This document shows positions 25,245 to 34,507 of a DNA stretch of 64,000 nt, piece after piece. The notes under the pieces are model-generated. The model was not told where the DNA came from. It worked only from the letters and a program-made list of their open reading frames with translations, and made no database searches. Within the stretch, counting starts at the first letter, position 1, and every line of letters begins with the position of its first letter. The translations under genes were made by a program, and so were the position numbers. Location of the stretch: positions 586,953-650,952 of the forward strand of contig JASEFA010000001.1 in NCBI GenBank assembly GCA_030019365.1, given 5' to 3'. This DNA comes from Bacillota bacterium (GTDB taxonomy: Bacteria > Bacillota > Sulfobacillia > JACIYH01).

Positions 25245-26222
25245 CTACCCTCCTTCTTTTTCCCTGTCCCAGCGCTCATAGGCCTTGATTATTCTGGTGA
25301 CCAACTCGTGTCTCACCACGTCCTCTTCCGTCAGGTAGACGAAGGCGATGCCTTCCACGTCGGCCAGCACCCGCCGCGCTTCTTCCAGCCCGGAAACCTG
25401 TCCCCGGGGGAGATCGACTTGCGTTATGTCGCCGGTGATCACCGCCCGGGAGCCCAGACCCAGCCTGGTAAGGAACATCTTCATCTGCTCGGGGGTCGTG
25501 TTCTGGGCCTCATCCAGGATGATGAAGGAATCGTCCAGAGTACGCCCCCGCATATAGGCCAGAGGGGCCACCTCGATCACATTCCGCCCGAGCAGCCGTT
25601 CGTAGGCCTCCACCCCCAGGATGTCAAACAGGGCATCGTACAGGGGCCGCAGGTACGGGTTCACCTTCTCCTCCAGCCCGCCGGGCAGGAATCCCAGCTT
25701 TTCGCCCGCCTCCACCGCGGGCCGGGTGAGGACGATACGGTTGTACTCCCTGGATTTGAACGCGGCCACCGCCAGCGCCACCGCCAGGTAGGTTTTGCCC
25801 GTTCCGGCCGGGCCGATGCCGAAGGTGATGCCGTGGCTGCGGATGGCATCCACGTAATTCTTCTGGCCCGAGGACTTGGGACGGATGGCCTTGCCCCGGT
25901 ACGTGGTGATCACCGTGTCCGCGCGCAGGGCGGCCAGAGCCTCCTCGTTCCCCTCCCGGGCCAGCCTGATGGCATATGCCACGTCGTGGTTGTCCAGGCT
26001 GCCCTCCCTGGCCAGCGGCAGCAGGCTGTGCAGCAGCCGGGAAACCCGCGCCACTTCCCGATCGGACCCGGTTACCACCACCTCGCTCCCCCGGCTCTGC
26101 AGCCTGACGTCGAACTGCTCTTCAATGGCGCGCAGGTGAGCATCGTTGTGGCCGAAAAGCAGGAACGCCTCCTGGGCATCGTTAAGGCGCAGGCGCTCAC
26201 AGGCGACCCTGGTCGTATCCAA
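25245..26222 (-). CDS. phoH: PhoH-family ATPase/RNA helicase-like protein
   Basis: 325 residues. An N-terminal KH-like segment (to about 100) precedes a P-loop ATPase with Walker A GPAGTGKTYLA (about residue 137) and Walker B FIILDEAQNTT. PhoH/YbeZ proteins are predicted ATP-dependent RNA-acting enzymes and physically or genetically partner YbeY. The start is probably the TTG at 26222. Neighbours yqfD upstream and pgpH, ybeY downstream match the Bacillus order, so the cluster is ancestral. Confidence 0.95.
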   Translation of the reverse strand: MDTTRVACERLRLNDAQEAFLLFGHNDAHLRAIEEQFDVRLQSRGSEVVVTGSDREVARVSRLLHSLLPLAREGSLDNHDVAYAIRLAREGNEEALAALRADTVITTYRGKAIRPKSSGQKNYVDAIRSHGITFGIGPAGTGKTYLAVALAVAAFKSREYNRIVLTRPAVEAGEKLGFLPGGLEEKVNPYLRPLYDALFDILGVEAYERLLGRNVIEVAPLAYMRGRTLDDSFIILDEAQNTTPEQMKMFLTRLGLGSRAVITGDITQVDLPRGQVSGLEEARRVLADVEGIAFVYLTEEDVVRHELVTRIIKAYERWDREKEGG

Positions 26223-26246
26223 TACCTGTTAACTCCCTCCCCAACC

Positions 26247-27428
26247 TCACCGGGGCACTACCCGGCCGATCTCCTCGATGGCCAGCACCGTCACATGAGC
26301 AGTTGCACCCTCTTCTCCTTCCTGCACTTCCGCCTCGATAGACTCCCGCTCGGCAGCGGCCGGGACCTGCATCAGCACCTGCCCCAGAGCCCGCTCCCGG
26401 GCCACCCGGGCAGCCTCCCCGCGCGCGCGCACGAAGGTCACCGGTTCCGTCTCGTGACAGGTTGTCCTGATAACTTCGACGAGAGGTTTTCCATTCCTCC
26501 CCCACACCGCCGCCTGGGTGCGGGAAGTCTCATACGAATCGAAAGGGACCTTCCCCTTCCATACTATCTCCTTCCCGCCCACGAAGACAACCCATTGCTG
26601 CCAGACGCGACCGGTGGGGCGGCTCACCACCTCCCGGCACGGGACCCATACCGAGGCGTGGTATGCCACCCGGGCCAGGCACACACCTTTGGCCGCCACC
26701 AGGCGCGGAGGGCCGGTTTCCTTTTCGCTCACCCTTCTACCCGGGATGAGCCCCGAGATGAGCACCTGCCCCGCGACCACCCTCTGACCAACCTGTACCT
26801 GGGCCACGCCCATCAGGGGAAGGAAATACACCAGCTCCCCGTCCTTTCCGGCCATCACATCGGCAGGGCCCGCCCGGGGAGGGGGTGGAGGCGGCAGTTC
26901 CCGTTCGCCCACCTCCAGGCGGGCCAGCGTCCCGTTGAAGGTGAGCCGCGCCCAGGAGACGTACGGCAGGGCCCGCGCCACCTGTTCCTCCAGGGCCGCC
27001 CCGTCCACAGTCATGCGGAGGGTGCCAGGGCGCAACCCGGAAGCGTGGGCCAGGGTGAGGATCTCTTCCCGATGTCCGGGCGAGGCCCCGCTCACCTCCA
27101 CGAACAGGACCAGGGCATTGACCAATCCCAACAGCAACACGGCCAGGAGGCCGCCGGCAACCAGTCCCGGCCTGTGCGCCACCTTCTTTCCCAGAAAGGG
27201 CAGGCCCCCCCGGGCTTCCACGTGCAACCGGCAGCGGGATCGCCGGGCGAGCTTCCGGGTCCGGCGGAACTGGCCCGCCGCCATCAGCGCCCGGATGCAG
27301 TCGCCACCGTCGCGCAACTGCCAGAGGAGGATGCCGTGGCGGGCGGCCAGGTTTACGAAGCGTTCCGGCGCTGCCCCCCGGATGCTGACCCGCACGAATC
27401 CCGCCAGCCACAAAAGGAAGAACCTCAT
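26247..27428 (-). CDS. yqfD: sporulation protein YqfD
   Basis: 393 residues of the YqfD family. The N-terminal part (1-90) has the family opening FFLLWLAGFVRVSIRGAAPERF; one membrane helix lies at about 90-110, followed by an outward beta-rich region. YqfD is made in the mother cell in endospore formers and is needed for efficient sporulation; its biochemical role is unclear. The ATG at 27428 is 13 bases after the yqfC stop. A Pro-rich stretch at about 180 is unusual but low in complexity. Its presence is a good marker that the organism can form endospores or descends from one that could. Confidence 0.92.
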   Translation of the reverse strand: MRFFLLWLAGFVRVSIRGAAPERFVNLAARHGILLWQLRDGGDCIRALMAAGQFRRTRKLARRSRCRLHVEARGGLPFLGKKVAHRPGLVAGGLLAVLLLGLVNALVLFVEVSGASPGHREEILTLAHASGLRPGTLRMTVDGAALEEQVARALPYVSWARLTFNGTLARLEVGERELPPPPPPRAGPADVMAGKDGELVYFLPLMGVAQVQVGQRVVAGQVLISGLIPGRRVSEKETGPPRLVAAKGVCLARVAYHASVWVPCREVVSRPTGRVWQQWVVFVGGKEIVWKGKVPFDSYETSRTQAAVWGRNGKPLVEVIRTTCHETEPVTFVRARGEAARVARERALGQVLMQVPAAAERESIEAEVQEGEEGATAHVTVLAIEEIGRVVPR

Positions 27429-27441
27429 GGCCGGCCCCCGG

Positions 27442-27720
27442 TCAGGAGAATCGCAGGCACCGGATGCGACCGGTCACGGCCATTTCCTCGCGCCCGATGC
27501 GGACGATGGTCAGGTCGTCACCTTCAACCGCCACCTGGCCCTCGCCCACCCCCACCACCAGGCGGTCGGATCCGAACTCCACCACACCCCGGTGGTTCTC
27601 GACGCTGAGGTGAAGGTTCCCGATCAGCACCAGGCGGGGGGCGTGAAACACCACCTCCCGCGGCAGTTCCAGGATCTCCACCACCCGGTCCCCCAGGCGT
27701 CCCCGCCGCCGTTCCGGCAA
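27442..27720 (-). CDS. yqfC: sporulation protein YqfC (YabP/YqfC family)
   Basis: 92 residues, matching the short beta-rich YabP/YqfC family: LELPREVVFHAPRLVLIGN and the final GRIRCLRF are typical. It is a mother-cell sporulation protein encoded in front of yqfD. The start is the TTG at 27720 with GGGGAAG upstream. A sigma-E-like -10 lies 19 bases upstream, which fits its known mother-cell regulation in Bacillus. Confidence 0.9.
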   Translation of the reverse strand: MPERRRGRLGDRVVEILELPREVVFHAPRLVLIGNLHLSVENHRGVVEFGSDRLVVGVGEGQVAVEGDDLTIVRIGREEMAVTGRIRCLRFS

Positions 27721-27738
27721 ACCACTTCCCCGCCACTA

Positions 27739-27746
27739 AGTGTATG
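27739..27746 (-). promoter_or_regulatory. sigma-E-type -10 element upstream of yqfC
   Basis: The minus strand reads CATACACT, a full match to the sigma-E -10 consensus CATACAMT, 19 bases before the yqfC start. No good -35 is visible at the expected 14-15 base spacing, where the DNA is very GC-rich. The rest of the 147-base gap to the FapA-like gene shows nothing else. Confidence 0.35.
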
Positions 27747-27867
27747 CACACCCGCCCCAGCCACGCCCGGAGCCCGACCTTCCCCCGCAGGCCACGCCCC
27801 GGGGCGTTCTCCCGGCCGCCCCACCACGGATCGAAGCTTTCTCCCCTGCCGCGCCCCGCCGGGCTCC

Positions 27868-29592
27868 TTACCAGAAGAACTCCAGCTCCCCCTCGGCGTT
27901 CAGGCGCAGGCCCACCTTCGCCTCATTCTTGAGAAAACGGTGCACGCGGTCCCCCACCTGCACCAGGCTGTCTTCGGCCGCCCGGCCCAGCTTCACCTGC
28001 CCGGAGGCGGGCACCCGCACGCGCGCGGGGACGCGGGGCGCGCCCAGCTCACCCACCCACACCTCCCGTCCGGCCTGGATCTCCCCTCCCCGGAAGGCCT
28101 TTTCCACCCGTACGGAACCTCCCGCCACCAGGCAGCTGGTGTGGCACCCGTCCCCGGTGACCAGGATATCCCCCGTGGCCTGCAGGGTCGAGTTCACGGC
28201 GTAGCCGCACTTCAGGAGGGCGGCCCCCTGGCTGGTCCCTTCCAGCTCCATCTGCCTTTCCTGCAGGGAACAGAAGAGCCGTCCTATCAGCGCGGGTTCG
28301 GACAGGGAGAGGGGGGCAACGAGGAGCTTCCTCAGGGCCTTAATTGCCCCCAACAGCTCCGCCTCACGTTCCCGGGCAGGAACCTCTCCGCACGCCCGTA
28401 CCAGCTGCTCCGTATGGGTCCCCAGCTGGGGGAAGCGGGTTTCCAGCAGCAGGCGCAGGGCAGGGCCCGGGGGCACCTCGCCAGCCTCCTGCAGCTCCGT
28501 GAAGGCCGCGAGCAGCTGCCCCAGTTCGTCCACCACCGGGCCGAGAAGCGGAAGCAGGACCGACAGCCAGCCCGGACGCTGGCCTGCCACCACGGTGCTG
28601 GAGATTATCCCCCGGCCCACCTTCACGCCGGCGCTGCCCAACACGGTGGCCCCCACGGCGCTGCCCCCGATCTCCACCGTGCCCAGGCCCATCACCTCCA
28701 TCCCCTCCAGGACGCTGCCCCCTACCTTCACGTCTCCCTTGAAGTGCACGTGCCCGGTGGAAAGGTCCACATCGCGGGGATGAGTGAGCTCGGATACCAC
28801 GTACACCTGCACGCGGTCCCCCTTGCGTGCCGACATGGGCCGGCCGCGGGACGCGGCCCGCACCTCCTGAGCGTCTGGGCTCAACTCGGCGCCCCGACCG
28901 GCCAGGAGAACCAGATCGCGCGGTTGCCGCGGGGGCACCTTCTCCCCCCGTACAGTCACACCGGCTTCTCCCGGCACCGGGGGGTGGCGGCGGGCCAGGA
29001 GGTCGCCGGGAGAAACCGAGGTGAACGTGAAGCGCAGCCGCAAGTCGGCTGTCTCTTCCCCGTAAGAGACCGGCACCTTTTCTTCCAGGCAAAAGAAATG
29101 CTCTATGCGGGCGTCCTGCGGGGATACCGGGGGCCTGCCGCGCGCCACCACCAGCCGCCCATCCCCCTTCAGCCGCCCCGCGCGATCCACCGCCTGCTCG
29201 TCTATCCCGTGAACCACTCCGGCGTGGGCCAGAGCCGCTCGCAGCTCGCCTGCAGTGACGGGCGAAGAGACCGTCACCTCTTCATTTACCTGAAGCTGCA
29301 GGCGGGGGGAAGGAGGGAGATCCCGCAACCGGCGCCGCACGGTCACCGCCGGAGAAACCACCAGGACCGCTTCCATCCCGTCCGGGGTGACCTCCAGGCG
29401 CCAGGTCCCCGCCCGCTCGTCGTCCCGCAGCCGTACTTCCACCCGGTCGGTCGCCTTTACTTCGACCGGTCCGGTCTCCGGTCGCTCATTGACCAGCAGT
29501 TGCACCCCCGGACCCGGGGACACCAGCGGGTATGGCCCCTGGTCCGGATGCTCCACCTGAAGCTGACCCTTCTCTACCCAGGCCCTGGTCAC
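27868..29592 (-). CDS. FapA/DUF342-family polymer-forming protein
   Basis: 574 residues of the DUF342/FapA family. The N-terminal half has the family motif GxD-like GVVHGIDEQAV and the repeat-bearing central part (residues about 290-360) is a right-handed beta-solenoid rich in V-G-G-S and G-S-A-V-G-A steps, followed by a coiled-coil-like helical insert (about 365-440) and a return to beta strands. Members are called flagellar assembly protein A from one study but occur in many non-flagellated Bacillota. No flagellar gene is nearby; the neighbours are rpsU and yqfC, so a sporulation or envelope role is equally possible. The GTG at 29592 is preceded by AAGGGGGG. Confidence 0.8.
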   Translation of the reverse strand: MTRAWVEKGQLQVEHPDQGPYPLVSPGPGVQLLVNERPETGPVEVKATDRVEVRLRDDERAGTWRLEVTPDGMEAVLVVSPAVTVRRRLRDLPPSPRLQLQVNEEVTVSSPVTAGELRAALAHAGVVHGIDEQAVDRAGRLKGDGRLVVARGRPPVSPQDARIEHFFCLEEKVPVSYGEETADLRLRFTFTSVSPGDLLARRHPPVPGEAGVTVRGEKVPPRQPRDLVLLAGRGAELSPDAQEVRAASRGRPMSARKGDRVQVYVVSELTHPRDVDLSTGHVHFKGDVKVGGSVLEGMEVMGLGTVEIGGSAVGATVLGSAGVKVGRGIISSTVVAGQRPGWLSVLLPLLGPVVDELGQLLAAFTELQEAGEVPPGPALRLLLETRFPQLGTHTEQLVRACGEVPAREREAELLGAIKALRKLLVAPLSLSEPALIGRLFCSLQERQMELEGTSQGAALLKCGYAVNSTLQATGDILVTGDGCHTSCLVAGGSVRVEKAFRGGEIQAGREVWVGELGAPRVPARVRVPASGQVKLGRAAEDSLVQVGDRVHRFLKNEAKVGLRLNAEGELEFFW

Positions 29593-29614
29593 GGTCCCCC
29601 CTTAAAGTTATCGA

Positions 29615-29635
29615 CCGGACCGTATGCCGGTCCGG
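29615..29635 (-). terminator. hairpin between rpsU and the FapA-like gene
   Basis: CCGGACCG-TATGC-CGGTCCGG forms an 8-base-pair perfect stem about 50 bases after the rpsU stop. The following minus-strand bases (TCGATAACTTT) are only weakly T-rich, so it may be an inefficient terminator or an mRNA-stability hairpin. Confidence 0.4.
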
Positions 29636-29684
29636 CCGTCGTGGTCCTCCGTCGTCGCCTTCTGTCGCCCGGGGGGCCTGCCTT

Positions 29685-29861
29685 TCAGCGGTGCTTCCTG
29701 CGCTGAGCCGCCTTGGACTTCTTCTTGCGCCTCACACTGGGCTTTTCGTAATGCTCACGCCGCTTGATTTCCGCGAGGATTCCGGTCTTCTGGCACTCAC
29801 GCTTGAAACGGCGCAAGGCGCTGTCGAGGGATTCGTCCTTCCCGACGCGTATTTCGGTCAT
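29685..29861 (-). CDS. rpsU: 30S ribosomal protein S21
   Basis: 58 residues starting [19 protein letters not shown], the hallmark of S21, with the basic C-terminal tail [16 protein letters not shown]21 binds near the 3' end of 16S rRNA and the anti-Shine-Dalgarno helix. I took the ATG at 29861 because family members begin here; an ATG two codons upstream (29867) is also possible, and GGGGAGGAGGG lies just before both. A consensus sigma-A promoter is 64 bases upstream. The rpsU position between mtaB and the yqf genes is as in Bacillus. Confidence 0.96.
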   Translation of the reverse strand: MTEIRVGKDESLDSALRRFKRECQKTGILAEIKRREHYEKPSVRRKKKSKAAQRRKHR

Positions 29862-29924
29862 GTCCATCCCTCCTCCCCGTGGAATCTCCCGCGGGGAGCA
29901 ATCGCCACCCGCGCCAACACCGCC

Positions 29925-29953
29925 ATTGTATGGCACCCGCGAGGGCCTGTCAA
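29925..29953 (-). promoter_or_regulatory. sigma-A promoter of rpsU
   Basis: On the minus strand TTGACA (29953-29948), a 17-base spacer and TACAAT (29930-29925) make a near-perfect vegetative promoter. It lies in the gap after ddl and would drive rpsU and perhaps the FapA-like gene. Confidence 0.85.
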
Positions 29954-30004
29954 TCAGCCCCGGAGAACGCGATTGAGGCCGATCGTGCGGCGCACGAGCG
30001 GGGG

Positions 30005-31150
30005 TCACCCTCCCTCGGGAGCGTAACTGGTGAGGCGGCGGCCCATCTCCCGGTGACGGTCCCGGGCCAGCTCGATGAGCCGGTCTAGCAGGCGGGAGTA
30101 GGACAGGCCGGTGGCCTCCCAGAGCTTGGGATACATGCTCACCGCCGTGAAGCCGGGAATGGTGTTGATCTCGTTCACCAGCACCTGCCCGGTATCCTGG
30201 TCCCAGAAGAAGTCGACCCGGGCCAGGCCGGCACAGTCGATGGCGCGGAAGGCGTGGATGGCCAGGTCCTGCACCTGGCGGGAGACCTCCTCGGGCACCG
30301 GGGCGGGGATAACCAGCCGGGTACGGGGATCCAGGTACTTGGAGGCATAGTCGTAAAACTCCCGCGCCGGGACGATCTCTCCCACCACGGACGCCAGGGG
30401 CTCGTCGTTGCCCAGGACACTGCACTCCAGCTCGCGGCAGCGCACCCCCTTCTCCACCACCAGCTTGCGGTCATAGCGGGCGGCGTTGTCCATGGCCCTG
30501 AGCAACTGCTCCCGGGTCAGGCACCTCTCGACCCCTACCGACGAACCCAGGTTGGCCGGCTTGACAAAGCAGGGATAGCCCAGCGCCACCTCCAGCTCGA
30601 GAGCGGCATCGTCCCGGGCCCCTTCCCAGCGGCTGCGCAGCACCACGCGAAAGGGGGTGACGGGGAGCCCGTGGGCCGAGAACACCACCTTCATCAGGGC
30701 CTTGTCCATCCCCAGGGATGAGGCCAGTACCCCTGCTCCCACGTAGGGGATGCCAGCCAGCTCCAGCAACCCCTGCACCGTGCCGTCTTCGCCATAGGGC
30801 CCGTGGAGCACGGGGAATACCACGTCCACCTTCTGGGTGAGGAAGTCCAGCCTCTCCACCACCGTACCCGCTCCCCGCGCCGGTATGGCAAACAGCGAGG
30901 GCTGCTGGGGATCACCGGCCAGCACCACTACCGGCGCCCGCGCCAGGGCTTCGGCCAGCATCACAGGGTTAACCTGTCCCGGCAGAGGGGGCAACAGATG
31001 CCAGCGACCCTGCTTGTCTATACCCACCAGAACCCGGTCGTACTTCTCCCTGTCCAGGGCTGAGATCACCGACGCCGCCGACATCAGCGAAACCTCGTGC
31101 TCACCGGAGCGTCCCCCGAAGAGGACGCCCACGCGCAGCTTCTCCCCCAC
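30005..31150 (-). CDS. ddl: D-alanine--D-alanine ligase
   Basis: 381 residues of the ATP-grasp ligase that makes the D-Ala-D-Ala dipeptide for peptidoglycan. Landmarks are [16 protein letters not shown] at the N-terminus, [17 protein letters not shown] (about 115), the lid region [11 protein letters not shown] and the metal site [11 protein letters not shown] near residue 335. The YDYxxKY lid is the D-alanine type. The start is GTG at 31150. In Bacillus no ddl lies at this position, so it was inserted between mtaB and rpsU. It is about 20 bases downstream of mtaB and probably shares its transcript. Confidence 0.95.
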   Translation of the reverse strand: MGEKLRVGVLFGGRSGEHEVSLMSAASVISALDREKYDRVLVGIDKQGRWHLLPPLPGQVNPVMLAEALARAPVVVLAGDPQQPSLFAIPARGAGTVVERLDFLTQKVDVVFPVLHGPYGEDGTVQGLLELAGIPYVGAGVLASSLGMDKALMKVVFSAHGLPVTPFRVVLRSRWEGARDDAALELEVALGYPCFVKPANLGSSVGVERCLTREQLLRAMDNAARYDRKLVVEKGVRCRELECSVLGNDEPLASVVGEIVPAREFYDYASKYLDPRTRLVIPAPVPEEVSRQVQDLAIHAFRAIDCAGLARVDFFWDQDTGQVLVNEINTIPGFTAVSMYPKLWEATGLSYSRLLDRLIELARDRHREMGRRLTSYAPEGG

Positions 31151-31170
31151 CGTCCCACCCCCGCCTCAAC

Positions 31171-32562
31171 CTATTCGTCTTGTCGGGCCTCGACCACGCC
31201 CTCGGGACAGGGCGTGGTCCCACCCGGCACCAGCACCCGCGTCAGCTCCCCCCAGGCCTCGTCGGCGCCGGCACCGGTGACGCGCACCCCTACCAGGCAA
31301 CCTTCCAGGCCCGGCCCGCCCGGAAAGCGAACCCGCACGTAGTTCCGCGTGAGGCCCGACACAAAGCCCTCCTGCTCCCGCTCCGCCAGCACCTCCACCA
31401 CCCGGCCCACCAGTCCCAGCGCGAAAGACCGGGCCAGGCCAGCGCCCACCTCCCGCAAGATGCGGGCCCTCTCCTCCTTTACCTTCTCGGGCACCCGCTC
31501 CGGCATCTGGGCGGCCGCCGTTCCCGGGCGGGGAGAGTACGGGAACACGTGCAGGCGCATGAAGGCGACCTTCTCCACCACCCGCACCGTGGCCGCGAAG
31601 TCATCGTCCGTCTCGCCCGGAAACCCCACCATCACGTCCGTAGACAGGGCCAGCTCCGGCACCTTCTCCCGCGCCCTTCGTACCAGGTCCAGGTACCATG
31701 CCGCCGAGTAGGAACGTCCCATGGCCGCGAGCACCCGGTCTGACCCGCTTTGCAGGGGCAGGTGCAGGTGGGGGCAGATGACCGGGTAAGCGGCCATGGC
31801 ACCGAGGAAGCGGCCGGTGACGTCCACCGGTTCCAGGGAGCTCACCCGCAGCCTCCTCAGCCCCTCGATCGCCGCCATCTCTTCCACCAGCCAGGCCAGA
31901 CCATCAACCATACCCAGGTCGCGACCGTAGGCACCCAGCTGGATGCCGGTGAGGACGATCTCGTGGAAGCCGGCCGTCACCAGGCGGTGGGCTTCCCGCA
32001 GGGCAGCCTGAGGGTCCCGGCTGCAGGCCGGCCCCCGGGCCGCGGGTACGGCGCAGTATGTACAGCGCATGTCACACCCTTCCTGCACCTTGAGGACCGC
32101 CCGCGTCCGGCCCTGCGCCTCCACCGGTATCTCCTCGTATCCGTCCCGGCTTCCGTGCGCCTCCTCCGCCAGGGGTCTCACCTCGACCAGTTTCCTTTCT
32201 CCCCGCAGGGCCCGTTCCACCAGAGAGACGATCTCACCCCGCCCCCGCGTTCCCACCACCACGTCGGCCCCGGTGGCGGTCAGGGCCTCCGCCCCGCTCA
32301 CCTGGGGATAGCACCCGCATACCACCACCACGGCGTCCGGGTTGCGGCGGCGGGCCTGCCGCACCGCCTGGCGGGACTGGGCCTCACTACGCGCCGTCAC
32401 CGTGCAGGTATTGACCACGTACACGTCGGCAGGTTGCCGGTAATCCACCACCTCCCAGCCTGCCCGCCGGAACAGCCCGGCCATGGCCTCGGTGTCATAC
32501 CGGTTCACCTTACAACCCAGGGTGTAGAAAGCTACCTTGTTGCGCGGCCGCGCCCCTGTCAA
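31171..32562 (-). CDS. mtaB: tRNA (N6-threonylcarbamoyladenosine37-C2)-methylthiotransferase MtaB
   Basis: 463 residues of the radical-SAM methylthiotransferase family (B. subtilis YqeV). The N-terminal domain has [14 protein letters not shown] with its first cluster Cys, and further Cys in NTCTV and CGCYP; the radical-SAM motif is [12 protein letters not shown] (CxxxCxxC). A C-terminal TRAM domain ends the protein. The enzyme adds a methylthio group to t6A37 of tRNAs reading ANN codons and uses two [4Fe-4S] clusters. The TTG at 32562 overlaps the rsmE stop, so the genes are coupled. Order dnaJ-rsmE-mtaB is as in Bacillus, except that prmA is missing. Confidence 0.94.
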   Translation of the reverse strand: MTGARPRNKVAFYTLGCKVNRYDTEAMAGLFRRAGWEVVDYRQPADVYVVNTCTVTARSEAQSRQAVRQARRRNPDAVVVVCGCYPQVSGAEALTATGADVVVGTRGRGEIVSLVERALRGERKLVEVRPLAEEAHGSRDGYEEIPVEAQGRTRAVLKVQEGCDMRCTYCAVPAARGPACSRDPQAALREAHRLVTAGFHEIVLTGIQLGAYGRDLGMVDGLAWLVEEMAAIEGLRRLRVSSLEPVDVTGRFLGAMAAYPVICPHLHLPLQSGSDRVLAAMGRSYSAAWYLDLVRRAREKVPELALSTDVMVGFPGETDDDFAATVRVVEKVAFMRLHVFPYSPRPGTAAAQMPERVPEKVKEERARILREVGAGLARSFALGLVGRVVEVLAEREQEGFVSGLTRNYVRVRFPGGPGLEGCLVGVRVTGAGADEAWGELTRVLVPGGTTPCPEGVVEARQDE

Positions 32563-33407
32563 GACGGCGCGCCCCTTCCTTCTCCGGCACGGGCGCGGCC
32601 CAGTTCGCCCCTCGACGCCAGCACCAGGGTGAGGGCGGCCAGCGTCGCCGTCTCCGAGCGCAGGATGCGGGTGCCGAGGCTGACCGACCTGCCCCCCAGC
32701 GCCCGCACCCGGGCCACCTCCTCACGGGTGAGACCTCCTTCGGGTCCCATTACCAGTATGATTTCCCTTTCCGCGCCCGCCAGGAGCTCGGACAGACCCA
32801 CCCCGCGCTCTTCTTCCCACAGGACTATCAGCAGGGCTCGCGGCAGCAGTCCCCGGGCACACTCCAGGGCGGTCGCCAGTTCCTGGGGAGGGAAGATGGC
32901 AGGCACCCGGGTGCGCAGGGACTGCTCGGCGGCCTCGCGGGCGATCTTCTCCCACCGCTCCAGCCTCCCCGGTGACCCGGAGGGACGCACCACCGTGCGG
33001 GCGGTTACCACAGGAAGGATGTAGCTGACCCCCAGTTCGGTGGCCTTCTGCACCACCAGGTCCGTGCGGTCTCCCTTGAGCAGGGCCTGCAGTACGGCGA
33101 CGGTTACCGCGGGCTCGGCGAACCGGTTCACCGGTCCCATCACCCGGCCCCGGCTCCCAACGGGGCTCACTTCCTCCAGCCTCACCGCCAGTTCCTGTCC
33201 TTCCACCACCACCCCCACAACCTGGCCCCGGGCCAGCCGGAGGATACGCGCCAGCTGCCGGGAGACCTCGGGCGGGAACAGCACCTCGTCCGCGTGGATG
33301 GCCCTGGCCTCCAGGGCGAAGCGCGCCCGCGGGGACAAGGCCACCCGCCCGGCAAATCTGGAGCCTCCGCGGCCCTCCGCACCGGCGGGGGCGCTCAACT
33401 GTTCCAC
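32559..33407 (-). CDS. rsmE: 16S rRNA m3U1498 methyltransferase RsmE
   Basis: 282 residues, SPOUT-class methyltransferase. The family signature at the knot is [13 protein letters not shown] followed by [12 protein letters not shown] near the C-terminus. RsmE methylates N3 of U1498 in 16S rRNA using S-adenosylmethionine. The GTG at 33407 overlaps the end of dnaJ. The first ~35 residues are longer than usual and Gly/Arg-rich, so a later start cannot be excluded. Confidence 0.94.
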   Translation of the reverse strand: MEQLSAPAGAEGRGGSRFAGRVALSPRARFALEARAIHADEVLFPPEVSRQLARILRLARGQVVGVVVEGQELAVRLEEVSPVGSRGRVMGPVNRFAEPAVTVAVLQALLKGDRTDLVVQKATELGVSYILPVVTARTVVRPSGSPGRLERWEKIAREAAEQSLRTRVPAIFPPQELATALECARGLLPRALLIVLWEEERGVGLSELLAGAEREIILVMGPEGGLTREEVARVRALGGRSVSLGTRILRSETATLAALTLVLASRGELGRARAGEGRGAPS

Positions 33408-34504
33408 GCCTCCTTCACCCGGCCCCAGAGCCCTTTGTCCTTCCCCTTCACACCCTCGCCGCGCATGGCGGCAAGTTCACGCAACAGCTCTTTCTCCCGC
33501 GGACTCAGACCGGTGGGCGTGCGCACGTCCAGATGCACGTGCAGGTCTCCCCTTCCCGCCCCACGCAGGCGGGGCATGCCCAGGCCGCGCAGGCGGACCA
33601 CCGCGCCGGGCTGAGTGCCCTCCAGAACCTTCGCCTGCGCGGAGCCATCGAGGGTGGGGACATCGAGGACGGCGCCCAGAGCAGCCTGGATGAAACTGAT
33701 GGCCACCTCGCAATGGAGGTCATCGCCCTCCCGGCGGAAGAGGCGATGCGGCCGCACGTGGATGTCCACGTAAAGGTCGCCCGGCGGGCCACCCCGGGTC
33801 CCCGGCTCCCCCTCTTCCGGCAGGCGCAGCCGCAGGCCGCTGTCCGCTCCCGCCGGTACCTTCACCGTGATGTGACGCACCCGCCTGACCCGGCCCAGCC
33901 CCCCGCAATCGGGACAGGGGTCGGTCACCACCGTCCCCTCCCCTCCGCAGGCCGGGCAGGTACGGACCGAGACAAAGCGGCCGAAGAGGCTGTCCGATAC
34001 CGTCTCCACCTGCCCGGTGCCCCGGCAGCGGGAGCACGTCACCGGAGGGCTGCCCGGCCGGGCACCCGTCCCATCGCAAATGGGACAGCGTTCCACCCGG
34101 GGCACTTCCAGCTCCCTTTCCACCCCCGCAAAGGCCTCTTCCAGAGCGATGTCCAGGTCCAGGCGCAGGTCCGCACCCCGCTTGGGCTCCCGCGCTCGTG
34201 CCCCCCGCGGTCGCCCCGTTCCGAAGAACATGTCGAAGAGATCCTGGATGCCCGCGAAGGGGCTGCCCGCGTCACCGGGAGCACCGGCGTCACCGTAAGC
34301 ATCGTAGCGGGCGCGCTTCTCCGGGTCGGAAAGGACCGCGTATGCTTCGTTTATCTCCTTGAACTTCTCCTCGGCGCCGGGATCGCCGGGATTGGCATCC
34401 GGGTGGTACCGGCGGGCCAGCCGGCGGAAGGCCTTCTTGATTTCGTCCAGGCTGGCCTCCCGGTTCACGCCGAGGATCTGGTAGTAGTCCCGCTTGTCGG
34501 GCAA
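33395..34504 (-). CDS. dnaJ: chaperone protein DnaJ
   Basis: 369 residues of a full type I DnaJ. The J domain (1-70) has HPD at 34-36; a short Gly/Phe region follows; the zinc region carries all four CxxCxGxG motifs ([32 protein letters not shown]); the rest is the substrate-binding domain. DnaJ normally stimulates DnaK ATPase and delivers unfolded clients. The TTG at 34504 has AGGGAGG eight bases upstream. Unusually, no full dnaK or grpE precedes it: the gene upstream encodes only a DnaK subdomain and the one before that an archaeal-type chaperonin. An intact HPD implies a full DnaK exists elsewhere in the genome. Confidence 0.96.
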   Translation of the reverse strand: MPDKRDYYQILGVNREASLDEIKKAFRRLARRYHPDANPGDPGAEEKFKEINEAYAVLSDPEKRARYDAYGDAGAPGDAGSPFAGIQDLFDMFFGTGRPRGARAREPKRGADLRLDLDIALEEAFAGVERELEVPRVERCPICDGTGARPGSPPVTCSRCRGTGQVETVSDSLFGRFVSVRTCPACGGEGTVVTDPCPDCGGLGRVRRVRHITVKVPAGADSGLRLRLPEEGEPGTRGGPPGDLYVDIHVRPHRLFRREGDDLHCEVAISFIQAALGAVLDVPTLDGSAQAKVLEGTQPGAVVRLRGLGMPRLRGAGRGDLHVHLDVRTPTGLSPREKELLRELAAMRGEGVKGKDKGLWGRVKEAWNS

Positions 34505-34507
34505 CGG

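Noticed and set aside
24522-27608. A 1028-codon open frame on the plus strand
   Set aside because: It lies antisense to pgpH, phoH and yqfD, which are well-conserved genes, and its translation is rich in His, Gln, Pro and Arg as expected from the reverse of GC-rich codons. No motif is visible.
26935-29706. A 923-codon open frame on the plus strand
   Set aside because: It is a shadow of yqfD, yqfC and the FapA-like gene on the other strand, low in complexity and without homology features.
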